A stretch of 64,000 nt of DNA from positions 72,012 to 136,011 of the forward strand of contig ML769544.1 in the NCBI GenBank assembly GCA_009733575.1, given 5' to 3'. Origin of the DNA: Gymnopus androsaceus JB14 (Eukaryota; Basidiomycota; Agaricomycetes; Agaricales; Omphalotaceae). A program made the translations under genes and the position numbers. Below the pieces are notes generated by a model, which was not told the DNA's origin, ran no database searches, and saw only the letters and a list, made by a program, of their open reading frames with translations. Below, one piece after another: positions 23,601 through 35,757 of this stretch (position 1 is its first letter; the number at the start of each line of letters is the position of its first letter).

Positions 23601-24162
23601 TCCGTTTGACAAGTGCCTAGCACTGCGACGGACACCATTAGCAGAAACCCCGAGGGATGGTGATATACTGCTTACCAGGCCTCCCGATGCTGGTTCCAAA
23701 GCTTGAGGGAGAATTCGCCAGTCGCTTCATCTCGAAACGATATTTTCTTCTTACAGGTTTGGCACGACACAGCACCAGCATCATACTCACCATCACTTTG
23801 AGGATGTACTGGTGTAGGCGGCGTGTGAGATCCACGTGGTTCGTCTCGAAATTCGTCTTGCTCTTGAGCGTCGCCTTCAGTAGAATTAATTTCCTCCTCG
23901 ACGACGACCACAGCTGTAGTAGCAGGGCTATTCTCATCATCGCCAGGTGGCGTCTTCCGCTTCAGAGAATTTCTGGAAAGAACAGATTAGCTTGGAGAAT
24001 GGCAAAAGTTGCAAGGACGACTTGCATCAATGGGGAAGACAGACTGGACGTTGGTTGCTCTTCGAGCTTGACTTGAGCCGTTGAGGTCGGGGATTTATTG
24101 TCTCTGTGAAAACATAAGAAGCAAGCAAAGGTCGACTCAGAGGATCGTACTCACTGTCCCAT
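20681..24162 (-). CDS. Protein with four tandem C2HC zinc-finger-like repeats, 996 residues, function unknown
   Basis: I do not recognise this family by name. Nine exons close in frame: 24162-24155, 24103-24026, 23972-23676, 23622-23272, 23220-22658, 22578-22209, 22135-21514, 21448-20985 and 20918-20681 (2,991 nt). Intron 2 has a GC donor (GCAAGT). The start is inferred from the only ATG that feeds this frame. Four repeats of form C-x2-C-x(16-20)-W-x2-H-x3-C lie at residues about 99-128, 214-240, 276-304 and 526-552. Examples are LCGSCNKWIRL with PWDAHRKSC, and FCSLCEKWVQL with PWYQHKGKC. Each repeat ends at or near the end of exons 3, 4 and 6 or lies in exon 5. Asp-Ala repeats occur at about 22660-22715 and 21600-21640, and a His/Pro/Arg-rich region near residues 580-640. 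The folded-looking C-terminal exon contains another C-x2-C (YDCSPCSADEL). A nuclear, nucleic-acid or protein-binding role is a guess from composition. Confidence 0.8.
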
Positions 24163-26033
24163 GTTGGCGGGCAAGTGGGGGAGTGGGGAGATGAGAGTTT
24201 GGAAAGGTTTGAATATAAAAGGAACATCCTCAGATTGGAGTAGGATCTGAACGGAATCATTTGATGTGTTTGTTGTGTCGCGATACCATACAGTGGCGTA
24301 ATGGAGAAGAAAGAGTTTTTCATCCAAAGTAGAAGGTATTTTTTCCCGTGATGTGAATTTTGGTTAGGAATATACTTTTCCGACGACCCGAATAAGGGCC
24401 AAAACAAGCGACCTAGTACATGCTTTGGTTCGTTTCCATCCTGCGCATCGCCAGCAGCATTAATATTCATAGTTCCTCCGCAAATAGCGCAAACGATCGT
24501 ATATGGCAGGAGCTTAAAAGGTAATAGAACTGAGCTCAAAACCCTAGGATTCCGTGCTCTGACTCTCCTGCTATATCCGGCTTTGACTCTTTCGCTTCCC
24601 TGCTTTTTCTCAGTTAAATGACACAGCTATTATATAAAAACCTACCAAAACAAAAAAAACTTGAACCGGTACTACATACGGATCTTCCCACAAGTCAAAA
24701 CTAGGTCTTGTCCCGGCCTTTTTTCATCGTCGTCAGGTATCAATCGCGACGGAGGTAGAACGACCCGACCTGAAGTGTTTTAGGAAAACATAACTTAAAA
24801 ACTGTGGAGTATATGCGGTTTTTTGGGGGCTTTGCATGACTCTACTACAGCGTAGATCCTGCACATGAGTGAATCATTCGAAGCTGGCTGCACGAGAACG
24901 TGTCATATTTTGAGTTGAATCTGATTTCTCGTCGAGATCATGGGAAGAAAATGAAATGGAAAGAACACAAAATGTGGGAAATAAATACGGCTCGTTCGGA
25001 CATCAAAACTTGTAGAGTACTCTTCGTTGACTCACCGACTACGAGCTGAATCGAACGACTCATGCACAGCTCGATGTTAGCTCCGAGGATGGACCCATCG
25101 TGCCTATTTTGCTATTTTTGTGACGTAGAATATTTTTTAATTGTCCGTACGATTAGAAGGGGTCTGATCTGTTCTACTGCCCATCTACTAGGCTGCAACG
25201 AATTGCATTTCTATAAGATGCCAACTAAAACATACATTTCCGGGCCACTATAGCGGTACTCCTTCAAATAAGCTCACTTGTCGAGCGAACAGCATCCCTC
25301 CAAGCCGTGTAATAAGTAAGTATGTCAAGCGGCGAATTGAAATAACACACACACACACACACACATACTCTAAATTCTCCACCCTAGTCATCTGTGGCGG
25401 CGACAAATTAAAAGGAAAAAAAAACCGATAAAGCATACATACGTAGCCAAAATTTTCAGCGCTTCGTCGACCTCGGAGAACAGAACCCGATTTCCGACGC
25501 CTTTGATTTCAGAATCACTGCTTCCAGCAAACACACAGAGTATGTACCGTTCGTTTGGGCTCCGAGTATCGGGATTCCGGACCTAGCGACTTGGAGGAAA
25601 GCAGAGCAGAGACCCAAGAATCGTAGCTTGTTCACCAGAAATGAAGCTACGCAATTTCGGTTTATAGTAAAAAAAATGTTTAAAAACGACAGCGGGACAT
25701 AAGACGCACACTAGTCTTATCGCAAAGACTTAATTCGAGAGCCAAAAAATTCTACACTAGTAGAGCTAACCTGGCGTTCTCCTGTCAGAAACAAAATCGT
25801 ACCACTGTAAACATGAAATCGGAGCTTCTACTCCGCTGGGTGGTTCCTTAATGATTTCTCCTCGGAAAGCACTTCCCTCCGAAAGTCTGGGTCATTAACC
25901 GCTGGCGGTGAGTCGGGACTCGGAAAGCTAGACTGGGTAGCCTCCCAACGAGTCTATTCTACTTCAATATCAGTCAATCATTGGCAATGGCAAATCTCGT
26001 TCGACTTAACACTTTACAGACGTGTGTCTTTAA
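24163..26033. other. Gene-poor stretch with a CA microsatellite
   Basis: No gene recognised. A CA/AC microsatellite of about 15 units lies at 25345-25374. The open frame at 24027-24539 on the minus strand starts from TTG and includes an isolated C-x2-C; it overlaps exon 2 of the zinc-finger-like gene and might be an alternative 5' end, but no splice path was found. Confidence 0.4.
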
Positions 26034-27660
26034 TCATTCGACATGATCCTGCGGACAGCCATACCACAGGATGTTCGCCTCGATTACATCCTGATAATCA
26101 AGAAGCTTCCAGTCTCGTAATACTTGCGAATGACGAGACGCGAAAACGACTGGAGGATGTATAAGTTCTTGAGGGCGGCGAAAGACAAAGACTGTCCAAT
26201 CAAAGAATAATTAGAGCAAGTCTACATAAGCTAAAGAAGTCAAAATAGCCAAAAGCGGTAGTACTTACGGTTGTTTACATACGACAGCATGAGCCTCTGA
26301 CAAGCGGATCAGTCTTTTTAATTATGGAGATAACGATTGAACATCGCGGATATGTGCATACCTGTCCTTGTGGTATGCCACGATTTGGTCTAGGATTCCT
26401 TGGGATTTCGTTTCATCCTGCAGCAGCTGATAACGCGAAGAAAAAGAAGAACGTTCAAACTAAACGAGGTCTGCTTGAACAGGTACTCCAGCGGTACTCT
26501 GCACTGGATATTAAATTTTCAATTTCAATATCTATTCATTTCCTTGAGGAAGTAACTAGTGACTAGTGAAGCCTTGCCTTTTACTTGCCTTGCTTCATCA
26601 GAATATGCCAGCGCGTGTGCAATGCGCCAAGGATTCGAGGTTGTGCGCGCACAGCGACAGCGAAAAGATGCGACACGAGACCAAAAAGGAGAAAGAGGTG
26701 CCATCTCAGTCATAGGACACGATGTTGATGCTCGTGGGCAGATCGTTCGAAGAACATGGTGCCTGCTGGTAACAACAGCGCTTGAACTCGATAGAGAAAT
26801 GCGTACTTTTTGCGCGAGAGACTTTCCTGTGATTGACGCATGTAACACAGCTCTTACATAGCTGACACGATTGAGGTCGGCGTACAAGTTGGTCATGTTG
26901 TCCGCGAAAAGCTGATCATTAATGTAACCTCGTTTTGGCGTTCACTTGAGATCCTAGATCCTACGAATGTCATCATCCGCAAGTTCCATAAAACGTTGGG
27001 TTTCGCCAAGAGAGAGACGATAACGACGAAGTGTAATGAAAATGAATACCTTCCAAGTTGGAGTGAGAGCATGCGTTCACTACTACGTGGAGCGCATAGA
27101 AAAGTATTATCTGAAAAGATGCCACTGACCGTACACCGACAACGTATAATTCCTTCTTGAAACTTGTCGATGTGATCCTTTCTGCGGAATGTAGGCGGAC
27201 AGAATACATACAAGGGGTTTTCCCCTTTTTTGGAATGTACGAGTTCCGAGCGTCTGACAGAACGTTTCTTCGATAAGTACAAGAGGACAACTTACTCATA
27301 GTAGTACTCATATTAGTTACGCAGTCTAACATGCGATACCCATCACGATCCTCTCCAAATCCAGGACGGGATCGTGTATCTGCAACCTCAAATGACACCC
27401 GAGTAGCCACACGAAACTCTCGGTTCTCATCCTCGTCGTTAGCTGACTAGAGCAGAATAAAATTAATCGTGAGCTTTTATTCAGCTCCTATTACTTTCCT
27501 CGCGTGTTCTTGCGAATATCTGGGAACCCAAGTACAGCAGAAGAAGCATGGACCTTTTCCGAACTAGTACCTTGATGAAGACTAGATTCTTCTCTGATTA
27601 TCAGAGCATGCATGGTTCATCTGTAGCATTGAGGCAAAGGAAAAGGAAACTGAAAGTATA
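26034..27660 (-). CDS. Unidentified multi-exon gene or remnant
   Basis: I do not recognise the product. Several minus-strand blocks read like real protein and are joined by good splice sites. The last exon (about 26191-26034) encodes FVFRRPQELIHPPVVFASRH and ends NILWYGCPQDHVE before TGA. It is preceded by a 26-nt exon at 26294-26269 (LMLSYVNN) and by an exon ending at 26362 (ILDQIVAYHKDR), all in frame. Upstream blocks around 26880-26940 (GYINDQLFADNMTNLYADLN) and 27300-27450 (DENREFRVATRVSFEVADTR, DRDGYRMLDCVTNMSTT) and near 27500-27560 (SSEKVHASSAVLGFPDIRK) look related, but I could not connect them without frame problems. It could be an intron-rich gene or a decaying one. Confidence 0.35.
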
Positions 27661-28307
27661 CAAAGATATGAATCCGACGCACTGATTGGAGTTGATTGGT
27701 GTTCTGTTTCCTTCATGCTTTCCGGTCGTGAAAGCACCGGAGCACGCTAAAATTTCCAAAGTAGACAATGAGCCCATTCGGTCGTTACTGCAGGAATTTG
27801 GAAGCCCCTTATCGAACGATCCATCTTCTTTGGATAGCCTACTGAATAATCATCGAAGGAGAGTTTGTGTCAGAGCTTAGCTAGGCTTAGTTTTGGAGCA
27901 GATGGTATCCACACTTTGTGCTCGAGTCGAGTTCGCTGTTGCCACAATTCGATTCTGCTCAAAGTGAAAAACTGCAGGCAATAATAGGAAGGAAAACTTT
28001 ACGAACTTCTGGGAAAAAGGCACAATGCCTTCGCGCAGCTCCAAAGGAGCTTGAAGGTTCCTGACAAGTCGACTCTGAATCGGTCCGACAGAAATGAGGC
28101 TTAGTACTCGGACAACCTTCTTTGTTCATGCTTGCTGGACGTAGAAGGTTCTGAGAGGGCAAAAAAGAGGAGCTGAAAGGATAGATTAAGCTTCAAAGCA
28201 TCGTCAGAAGTTCATGATCAGCCAGCGCTAAAGACGCACTAAGATATTAAACGCCCCATGGCGCCAGAGTCAAGTGACTGCAGCCTCCGATTTCTTGATA
28301 AGCATTC
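27661..28307. other. Intergenic
   Basis: The 5' flank of the FBXO9-like gene. An open frame at 27686-27880 (plus, 64 codons) has no recognisable features. Nothing else seen. Confidence 0.4.
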
Positions 28308-30230
28308 ATGATTTCATCCCCAACCGTGAAGAAGGAAGTAGAAGACCCGCAGAATGAACCTGAAGAACTTAGGAGGTTTAGGGAGGAGTGGAAGCTAGAA
28401 GTCAAACGGCGAAAGGCAGTTGCTAACCAGGAAAACAGTACTAATCCCGGCCCAAGTGACGATGCTACCAGTAGTATCAGTTCTGGCTCGGAATCGAAAA
28501 CTATCGACTCTTTCTCCATAAATTCATTCTTCCAAACCTCTGGCGAACATAGCTCAGCTTCCTCTGCCATCTCTGCACCTTCCAACGGCGTACCTCCTAG
28601 TCCTGCTCCTTTCCATGTTACTACGGCCCCTTCCCTCTCCCAGGGCTCGAGCTCCGCTGTAGCGACCTATCGCCAGGCGGTTATCCATGAACAGCGAGGA
28701 GAGCTAGATGAGGCTCTGTACCTCTACCGCTCTGCCTTCCGTAGAGATCCTCGTGTTCACGAACACTATGATAGGGAAGAAACGCTCGGGGCTATCATGG
28801 CCCAACAAATCGCCTCTATATCATCTCCAAACAAGGCTGAAACCTTTGATACACCCCCGCAGCCCAAAGTCGTTCTTGCCGGAGATGGATTTACACTGGA
28901 TGATCTCTCTAAACAAATGGAGAAAACCCTTGCAGTGCAGGAGATAAAGGATGCTGCTCAGGCGCCTCGGATCCGGACAGACACCCACGGCGTCGTAGCT
29001 TCGAGGAGTTTAGAGGTACTCTTGCTCAATTTCCCTCAGGAGCTGGTATTCGAACCTGAAGACGAAGAAGAGCCTATTCCTTTGAATATTCTTCCCGACG
29101 AAATGATCGTGAATATTCTAAAGTATCTTGACTCAAATTCTCTGGAAAGGTTCGGCTCGGTTAACCGGAAAGCGCGAGTAGTGAGCTTAGATACTTCTAT
29201 ATGGAGGTAGGTTAATGTTTCTGTTTTCTGTTCCCCTCTCACGTATGTATGTGGTCCGATTGTTCAAGTTGTCTGATTGCAGGAAATTGGTCAACGAAAC
29301 GTATAAGCCGCCACAAATACCGCTTCTCCCGGATGGCGAAAGTTCTTTGGAATACCTTTCTCAGCAATACCTTAACGACTACAGAAGGTTGTACATTGAG
29401 CATCCACGAATTCGGATGGATGGTGTGTATATTGCGGTGTGTCATTACATGTAAGCTGAACTGTTACTACTTGGATAGTATTAATTATCTCTTTTCTAGT
29501 CGCCCTGGCCTCAGCGAAAACTCCTGGGTTAACGTGAGTTGCACTGAGTGAACGCAACATACGGGGTGCTGAGAGTCTCTTCATTGACATTAGGTGACCC
29601 ATTTGATCACGTATCACCGATATCTGTACGTTTGCTTCGTGTGCTTGTTATGGGTCTCTGAACTGAACCCGTTAAACAGACGCTTCTTCCCCAACGGCCA
29701 AGTCATATCACTCTTGACTAACGAAGAGCAATCTCCGGCACAGGTCATACCATTACTTAAACCAACGTTACGAGGATTAAAGGTACGCGAACATCCACGG
29801 CCATCCTCTCGTTTCTCAAAAGACTATTTTATCTGGTTTGGTGCTTTTGAAGGGTCTATTTTTCGGTAACTGGCACCTTAGCGGCAACACTGTTTACCTG
29901 TCGAACTTGATCGACGCGTCTTCCCATGCTCTTAGCTCTGTCGATTTCTCTTCCTCTGCAGCGGTAGCTGCTTTGATCAGAGGTCCAGATGCTACCACGA
30001 ATGTTCATGGTCATCATACTCATGCCCGTCATTCATCCGACGCATTACCTACAATCCGATACGTATTCAAGATGAGTTTGGCCCTGCTTTCGCGTCCTCT
30101 GGGACGGTGGAACAAAATGGATATCGTCACGTACGATTCAGTCAGCTTGGAGAGCGGTGAAACGAATTCAGTTGGGTTGAAGCACGAGAGACCATTTTGG
30201 TTCTCAAAGGTCAGGTCATACGTGGTTTGA
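28308..30230 (+). CDS. FBXO9/Pof7-like F-box protein
   Basis: F-box protein of the FBXO9/Hrt3/Pof7 group, a substrate receptor of SCF ubiquitin ligases. Six exons close in frame: 28308-29206, 29283-29450, 29500-29533, 29594-29625, 29680-29782 and 29853-30230 (537 residues). The N-terminus is acidic with a helical EELRRFREEWKLEVKRRK block. A TPR-like region follows near residue 125 (YRQAVIHEQRGELDEALYLY). The F-box (LNILPDEMIVNILKYLDSNS) is near residue 262. The C-terminal half has the family blocks DYRRLYIEHPRIRMDGVYIA and FFPNGQV, and a GNWHLSGNTVYL strand. The 32- and 34-nt exons are small but well supported. The last 300 bp of the gene reappear, disrupted, at 55906-56190 in the downstream duplication. 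Confidence 0.9.
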
Positions 30231-30552
30231 GGTGAGATAATGTGTACATTTAGATATTAAATTAGAGAGCTTGTTTAACGCGTATGCGGATTATGGATCT
30301 TCTTTGTCTTTCAATGTTCAGCTACTTATCTTATCTTATCTCCAGCTTTTTCGGCGCGGGCCTAGACATCAGGCTCAGACTTCACAGCCGCACGCCGAAC
30401 ACGGTCCAAACACGCCTGGATACCGCGTTGTCAACTTGTCCTTGTTCTCGGCAGGCCTCATGCGGTCCAAGTGTCGCGCCTCGCGGATATAAAAAAGCTC
30501 TAGCTCTCTAATCGATTCATTTCCACTTATTTTTTTCTCAGAAAACGACTCC

Positions 30553-32323
30553 ATGACGAAACTTGTCAAGCCTCATCCCAACCTCCATCCTCCTTCGCTC
30601 AATTCTGATTCCAGTAATGGACCCGTCACATTCCCTTCCTCTAATTCCGATTCCAATTCCAACTCCAACCACTCTTCCGATGAACACGAACGCGACCGCA
30701 GCTCTGAAAAAGAGCACAAGAGGCCTCTGGGTCTTTTCAAAACAGTAAAACGAGCCGGCTCGAATTTGCGGTTACGGAGTATTTCTACTTTTACCCGATC
30801 CCATAGAAGAACGTCGTCGACGGGCGACTCTTCTCGGTCGTATTCGCATTCCTCTCATTCCTTAGAATCATCTGAATCCTCAGATCGAGAATCCTCGAAT
30901 CCCACTCATCCACAACTAGTCCTGCACCCTTTTCCTGCCCACCCCGACCCTCCAACTTCGACAAAAGACCTGGAACCCCGGCACCGTCATATTTCCCTCC
31001 CATCTTTCAGTCGATTCCGACTTTCACGCGCAGGTTCTTCTTCCTCTGCCCGTGGTGGGAGTAGCTCTCTTGCTAACACCATCTCGACGACGGATCCGAA
31101 AGGTCATTCAGGCTTGGTACCTATACCTAGTCGGGTGAACTTGCCTTCACCTACGACGAGCTTGGAGATGGAGAGGGACTCGGGCAATTCGATTCGCGGC
31201 ACATACCATTCACATCCACCTTCTCGTTCGCCTTCCATGATATCCTCTGATTCCGAATCGGTTGGGCTGTCACTGGCAACACCCGAGATTGTTGTGGATT
31301 CACTCCCTACGCCTCCATCTCCTCCTGGTCTTGTTCTTAGTCTATCCAGACCCAATGAGTCCAGTTCCGGAGCAGGAGCAGGAGCCTGAGCCAAATGGTA
31401 TTGCTACTGCTGCCGATGAGCTTTCATTCAAGGAGATAAATCTCCCTCCCACACTATCAGCTCGAGCTCGAGAAACTCCTCTTCCTCCTCTTCCTTTGAT
31501 ACATGAAACCGTCGATACGTTCGCGTCCGAGCCGGAATCAAGGGGCGAGGATCAGAGCGAGGAATCGAATGAACCATCTCCTAGTTGCATTCACAGTCGA
31601 CCTGCCGAGTCCTCTAGTTCGGGTTCGCTACCTGAGATCATTGTCGAATCGCCTGAACAGGAGCAGGAGGATGTTATCATTTCGGTACCTCCCACGCATC
31701 CTAGCACGGTGCAAGAAGCAGCTTGTGCTGATGAGCTTCCTGTTGGCGTCCACGAGGATGTTTCATCCGTACTCGACACCTCTTTGCGCTTCCCTCCCAG
31801 TCCCAGTCGCAGGTCAGGTGCAGGAGGTACTTAGTGCTGATGAGCCCAGCGTCCAAGTAATCCATACTACTCCGGCTCCTCCCTCCTTTCTCCAGTTTCG
31901 GTCCTCTCGCCTCCCAGTGTCTCTACATCCTTGGTTCAAGCTCCTCCTTCGACCCTAGATTCCATCGATAGTGGTTCCGAGGATAGCGAAGAAGAGGACG
32001 ACTCGGTTGATTCAGACTCGGATTCAGACTCGCTTCGAAGGGACGTTTCATCTCGAGTGTCTTCATTCGTGTTCCCGTGGGGAGTGTACGAAAGCCTGTT
32101 GGCTTTTATCTTATATGGTGGCTGCAGCTGGGTAGGACGTTGTTTTGATTTAGAAAAGCTTTTCTGTGGTGACGGTCATTCGGAATCGGATGTTATCTTA
32201 TTCCTGTTGATGTTGGGCATCCGAACAAGGATGCTGTTTAATAGTACCAATTTCGGCTCCAGTTGTTTACCGCTCAAATACCGTTTCAATTTGGCGTTGA
32301 AGGACAGGTGGAGTTCACGCTAG
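30553..32323 (+). CDS. Ser/Glu/Pro-rich hypothetical protein (duplicated gene A, copy 1)
   Basis: Not recognised. The first open frame (30553-31389, 278 codons) is Ser-rich with an Arg-rich block (LRLRSISTFTRSHRRTSST) and reads as largely disordered. The coding signature continues beyond its stop in another frame (31262-31834; ADELSFKEINLPP, SGSLPEIIVESPEQEQ). It then resumes in a third frame from about 31931, with an acidic run (SGSEDSEEEDDSVDSDSDSD) and a hydrophobic FVFPWGVYESLL tail. Either introns I could not place or frame breaks separate these pieces. The second copy (56280-57480) keeps the same blocks in still more disrupted order. No function can be assigned. Confidence 0.45.
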
Positions 32324-32456
32324 CTATCTAACACATACGTAAATTTCAACCCTCATTCTGTACGTCCATGTACTTGTATAAAACCGTGCTCTGATCAAAT
32401 TAAACCATTCATCTTTCCGTCCCTCATTGTAGCTAATACTCTGGAAGCTTCGCCGT

Positions 32457-34441
32457 ATGTCCCCGAAATCGCTTTCAACTGGCAAACCACAGACCCCGCA
32501 ACACGAGGCTGTTGAGTTTCCATCTTCCTCGTCTTCTTTCTCTCCCGATGCTCCATCCACTGGTGGCAGTTTGGGCCGTCGTTCCAGCTTGTTCAAATCC
32601 ACACTGAAACGACCGAGTTTGAAAAGCCTGCGCAGGAGCATTTCTACGTCTTTACACTTGAATTCGGACTCCGAGCCTACAGCTGCCTCCGAGTCCGAGT
32701 CTACTGTTCGTGATCATAGCGGGTTGGAATCTCCAAATCCGAATCCAGAATCCAAATCCAAACCACCGCCGTCATCATTTGCTTTCATTACCATCCTTTC
32801 ATCGCCATGATAAACATCGATCTTTCTCCCAGCTTGGAATTGGTACCGACTCTACTCCGCGTTCGACGAGTTCAGCAGGCTCGGGTTCAGATCTAGAATT
32901 CGATCCTGATCATGATACTATCGATACACCTATGGTGCATTCATTCGTTGTTCTTGGACGACGGAATAGAACACAGAGCGAGAATAGTGTGGCGCAGGGA
33001 TCCAAAACCAGTGCCTACTCTGCTGATCATTCAACGAGTCCAGCAGGCTCAGGCTCAGATCTAGAATTCGGATTAGATCCTAAACCTGATACCGAAGCGC
33101 CTGCGGTGCATTCCTTCGTAGTTCTTGGACGAAAAAGTGGGATGCTAGAGCGAAGACGTGAATAGTGTGGTGCAGGGATCCAAAGAGGATACAGATGCTT
33201 TATCGCGGTATATTCTTACTCCTGCAAAAGGAAGATCTAAAGGTCCAACGTCGGCGTGAACTCGAGTTGGACTTGCCACTGGATTTGCGTTCTCCGATCT
33301 CCATCTTCATGCCCAAGTTCTTCGCCAGCGCTATCGATTCCTTCCGCCTCTTCCTCTTCCTGCTATCGATAACATTGAAATCGTTGAAATTGGAATCACG
33401 AGAAGTTTTCCGTCACCAAGTCGCGTCGATGGATCAGTACCGGTACAAGCAATCGTGGTGTTGGAGGAGGATGTGCAGCTTCCACTGCAGACGTCCAAAT
33501 TCGATGCTCCAGATGCTACTTTACAGCTACGACAGCGGGTGCATCTGCGGTCGACTCAGTTTGCAGAGCCAGCCTCTCCCTCCTCATCCTCCGCAGACAA
33601 CGATGTCGATGTCGTGGTCCATGGAGTTCCGTCCGTGTCATATCGTGAACTTGCCACCGCCGCTGAGGACGTTGTCATTTCGGGGGCTATCGATGACACG
33701 CGGAAAGCAATGCGGAGTCCCTGTCTTCCGCCGCCTCCTACTAGTGGTGATATTGATACTGCCATTGCGAGTAGGCTGGTTCCGAATAGTGCCAACATTG
33801 ATACTATTATCTCTGTACAACTCGACGATGTCCCTTCTTTCTCCAGAGATGGCTCTGAGCTAGATGATCCGCACCGGTGTCCCGAGCATTCAGTGCATGT
33901 GCAATCCTGTTTCTACTGTTCGGACTCCTACCCCCAGCACTCCTCATCTCCGCTCATGTATCAGAGCTAGCTACATCAACATCGACATTGACGCAGCCAG
34001 AGGGCCTTCACGATCTTCAAACCCAGAGCTCGATAGTAGCCAGCACGGGGACCAACCCCCACCCGGATCCAGACGATATCATAACTCCTCATCTCCTAAA
34101 CGAACTTGTCCTACCCATATTAAACGGAAGTCGCCCTCTTTCGTTTTACTTTGGCTTCCGTGATAGCGATAGCGATAGCACTAGCACTAGCACTCGGGCT
34201 GATAGATCCCACCCTACACTCGGTCCACCGTACGCATAATTGTCACTCGGAACATGGAAGGAAGAGGTCAAATCATCGCACCACTGCTAAAAGTACTAGT
34301 TTCATCCAAGAATTCACCTGGCTATTATGGGTGAGTGTGCGACGGAGAGTTTCGCTTCATTTAACGTGGTGGTTGTCAAGTACGATGTGGATTGCATTGA
34401 GAGGACTTAGGTTTTTTTCTTCTTCAAGTTCAAGGACTTGA
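32457..34441 (+). pseudogene. Frameshifted copy of duplicated gene B (intact at 57795-59729)
   Basis: This stretch matches the intact 644-codon gene at 57795-59729 almost throughout, but its frame is broken. The first 117 codons (32457-32810) stop after an indel near 32750-32770, and the coding blocks then continue in other frames (about 32800-33165, 33455-33970 and 34000-34441). It keeps the start region (a LGRRSSLFKSTLKRPSLKSL block), the two VHSFVVLGR repeat units and the C-terminal hydrophobic end (SLHLTWWLSSTMWIALRGLR). Multiple separate indels make a single sequencing slip an unlikely explanation. Confidence 0.75.
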
Positions 34442-34755
34442 TTATGATACATCTGTAGTTTAATTTATTTGTTGATTTGACTTCGAGTCTGTTTAATACT
34501 TACCATGATCCTTGCGTATGTTACAATGTATCTTGAATGTATCATTAACAGGCAACAAACAGAAAATACTATTCTCTTGAAAAAAATCAGGTTTTCGAAT
34601 AAGTATATATGTCGGGGAGTCCTCCTCCGTTCCTCCTACCCTCTCCTCCAACTCCCTCCACCCTCCCTCGTCCTTCAAGTCCTTCATTGCCATTCCGAGT
34701 CACCCCTCTCTAATTCTCACCCTTCCTCCTTGCCCCTTCAAAGTTTCAACGAGTG

Positions 34756-34990
34756 GCATCTCAGTCTCGAATCCCCAATCCTTGCCCAATCACAATCCCG
34801 AATCGCGAGTCCCGATCGTATGGTCTTCATTAACATACACATCCTCCTTAACATCTAGACTCCCTTAGGCTGCATCTCAGTCGAGTCGAATCCCCAATCT
34901 TTGCCCAATCCCAATCCCGAATCGCGAGTCCCGATCATATGGTCTTCATTAACATACACATCCTCCTTAACATCTAGACTCCCTTAGGCT
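34756..34990. repeat. Tandem duplication of a 116-119-bp unit
   Basis: Two adjacent units (34756-34871 and 34872-34990) both begin GCATCTCAGTC and end CTCCCTTAGGCT, with few differences. The unit is absent from the matching position of segmental copy 2 (about 59840-59890), so it arose in or was lost from one copy after the duplication. Confidence 0.8.
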
Positions 34991-35757
34991 GCTAGGCAGA
35001 CGCGAATATACGCTGACGATCCTCCCCCTCCCCCTCTTTAAAGTTTCAACTCCTTTATTCAAACTTCGGATTCCGACCTCTTGATCGAATCCGACTCGGG
35101 AGTGGAGCGAAGTACTCAGACTTTACTAGTTAACGGTTACACTGTGATAGTAAACAGGCGTCATATCAAGTTGAACAGTCGGGCTTGAAGCGATTCTGAG
35201 TCCCTATGATTGCAGATGCACTGGCACGGTCACGACTTGGTCACGACACCTCTTTTGGTTCATTTTGACCTACGTACAGCTTAGGCTCTCGGATAGCCTC
35301 CCTCCTAGAGAAAGTGTTCTGAATCGTTCCAGGTTCGGCAGTGAGTCAGACTTGGGTTGGACTTGGGTCGATTACAGTTTATGTTTATTTGATGGGGTGG
35401 TACCATACTACCGAGCTCGACTTGGAGTCTGGGTTTCCTAAAGGCTGATTTTCTCAGTATTGAAAGCAACGCAGATTCTTCGCACAAGTAAGTATAACGA
35501 TGAATGTTACTTACTTTACCTTTGATTTGACAAAGTTTGGCTTGTTTTCATGTTTTCATTTCTCCTTTTCCGCTCTGACATACTGTTGCCAAAAGCCATG
35601 TTTACCTCAAGCTACCGGTGACCAGGTTGCTTGCCAACCATACAGTATATGTACCGGATGACTCGGAATACCTTGATTTTTCGTCACTGAAAGGTTATTT
35701 AGCAATGTATGGCTTGAAGGCTCTTGAAGTACGGTTTCATAAAATTTCGGTAACAGT

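Noticed and set aside
25345..25374. CA repeat as a functional site
   Set aside because: Ordinary microsatellite in gene-poor DNA; no associated gene or structure.
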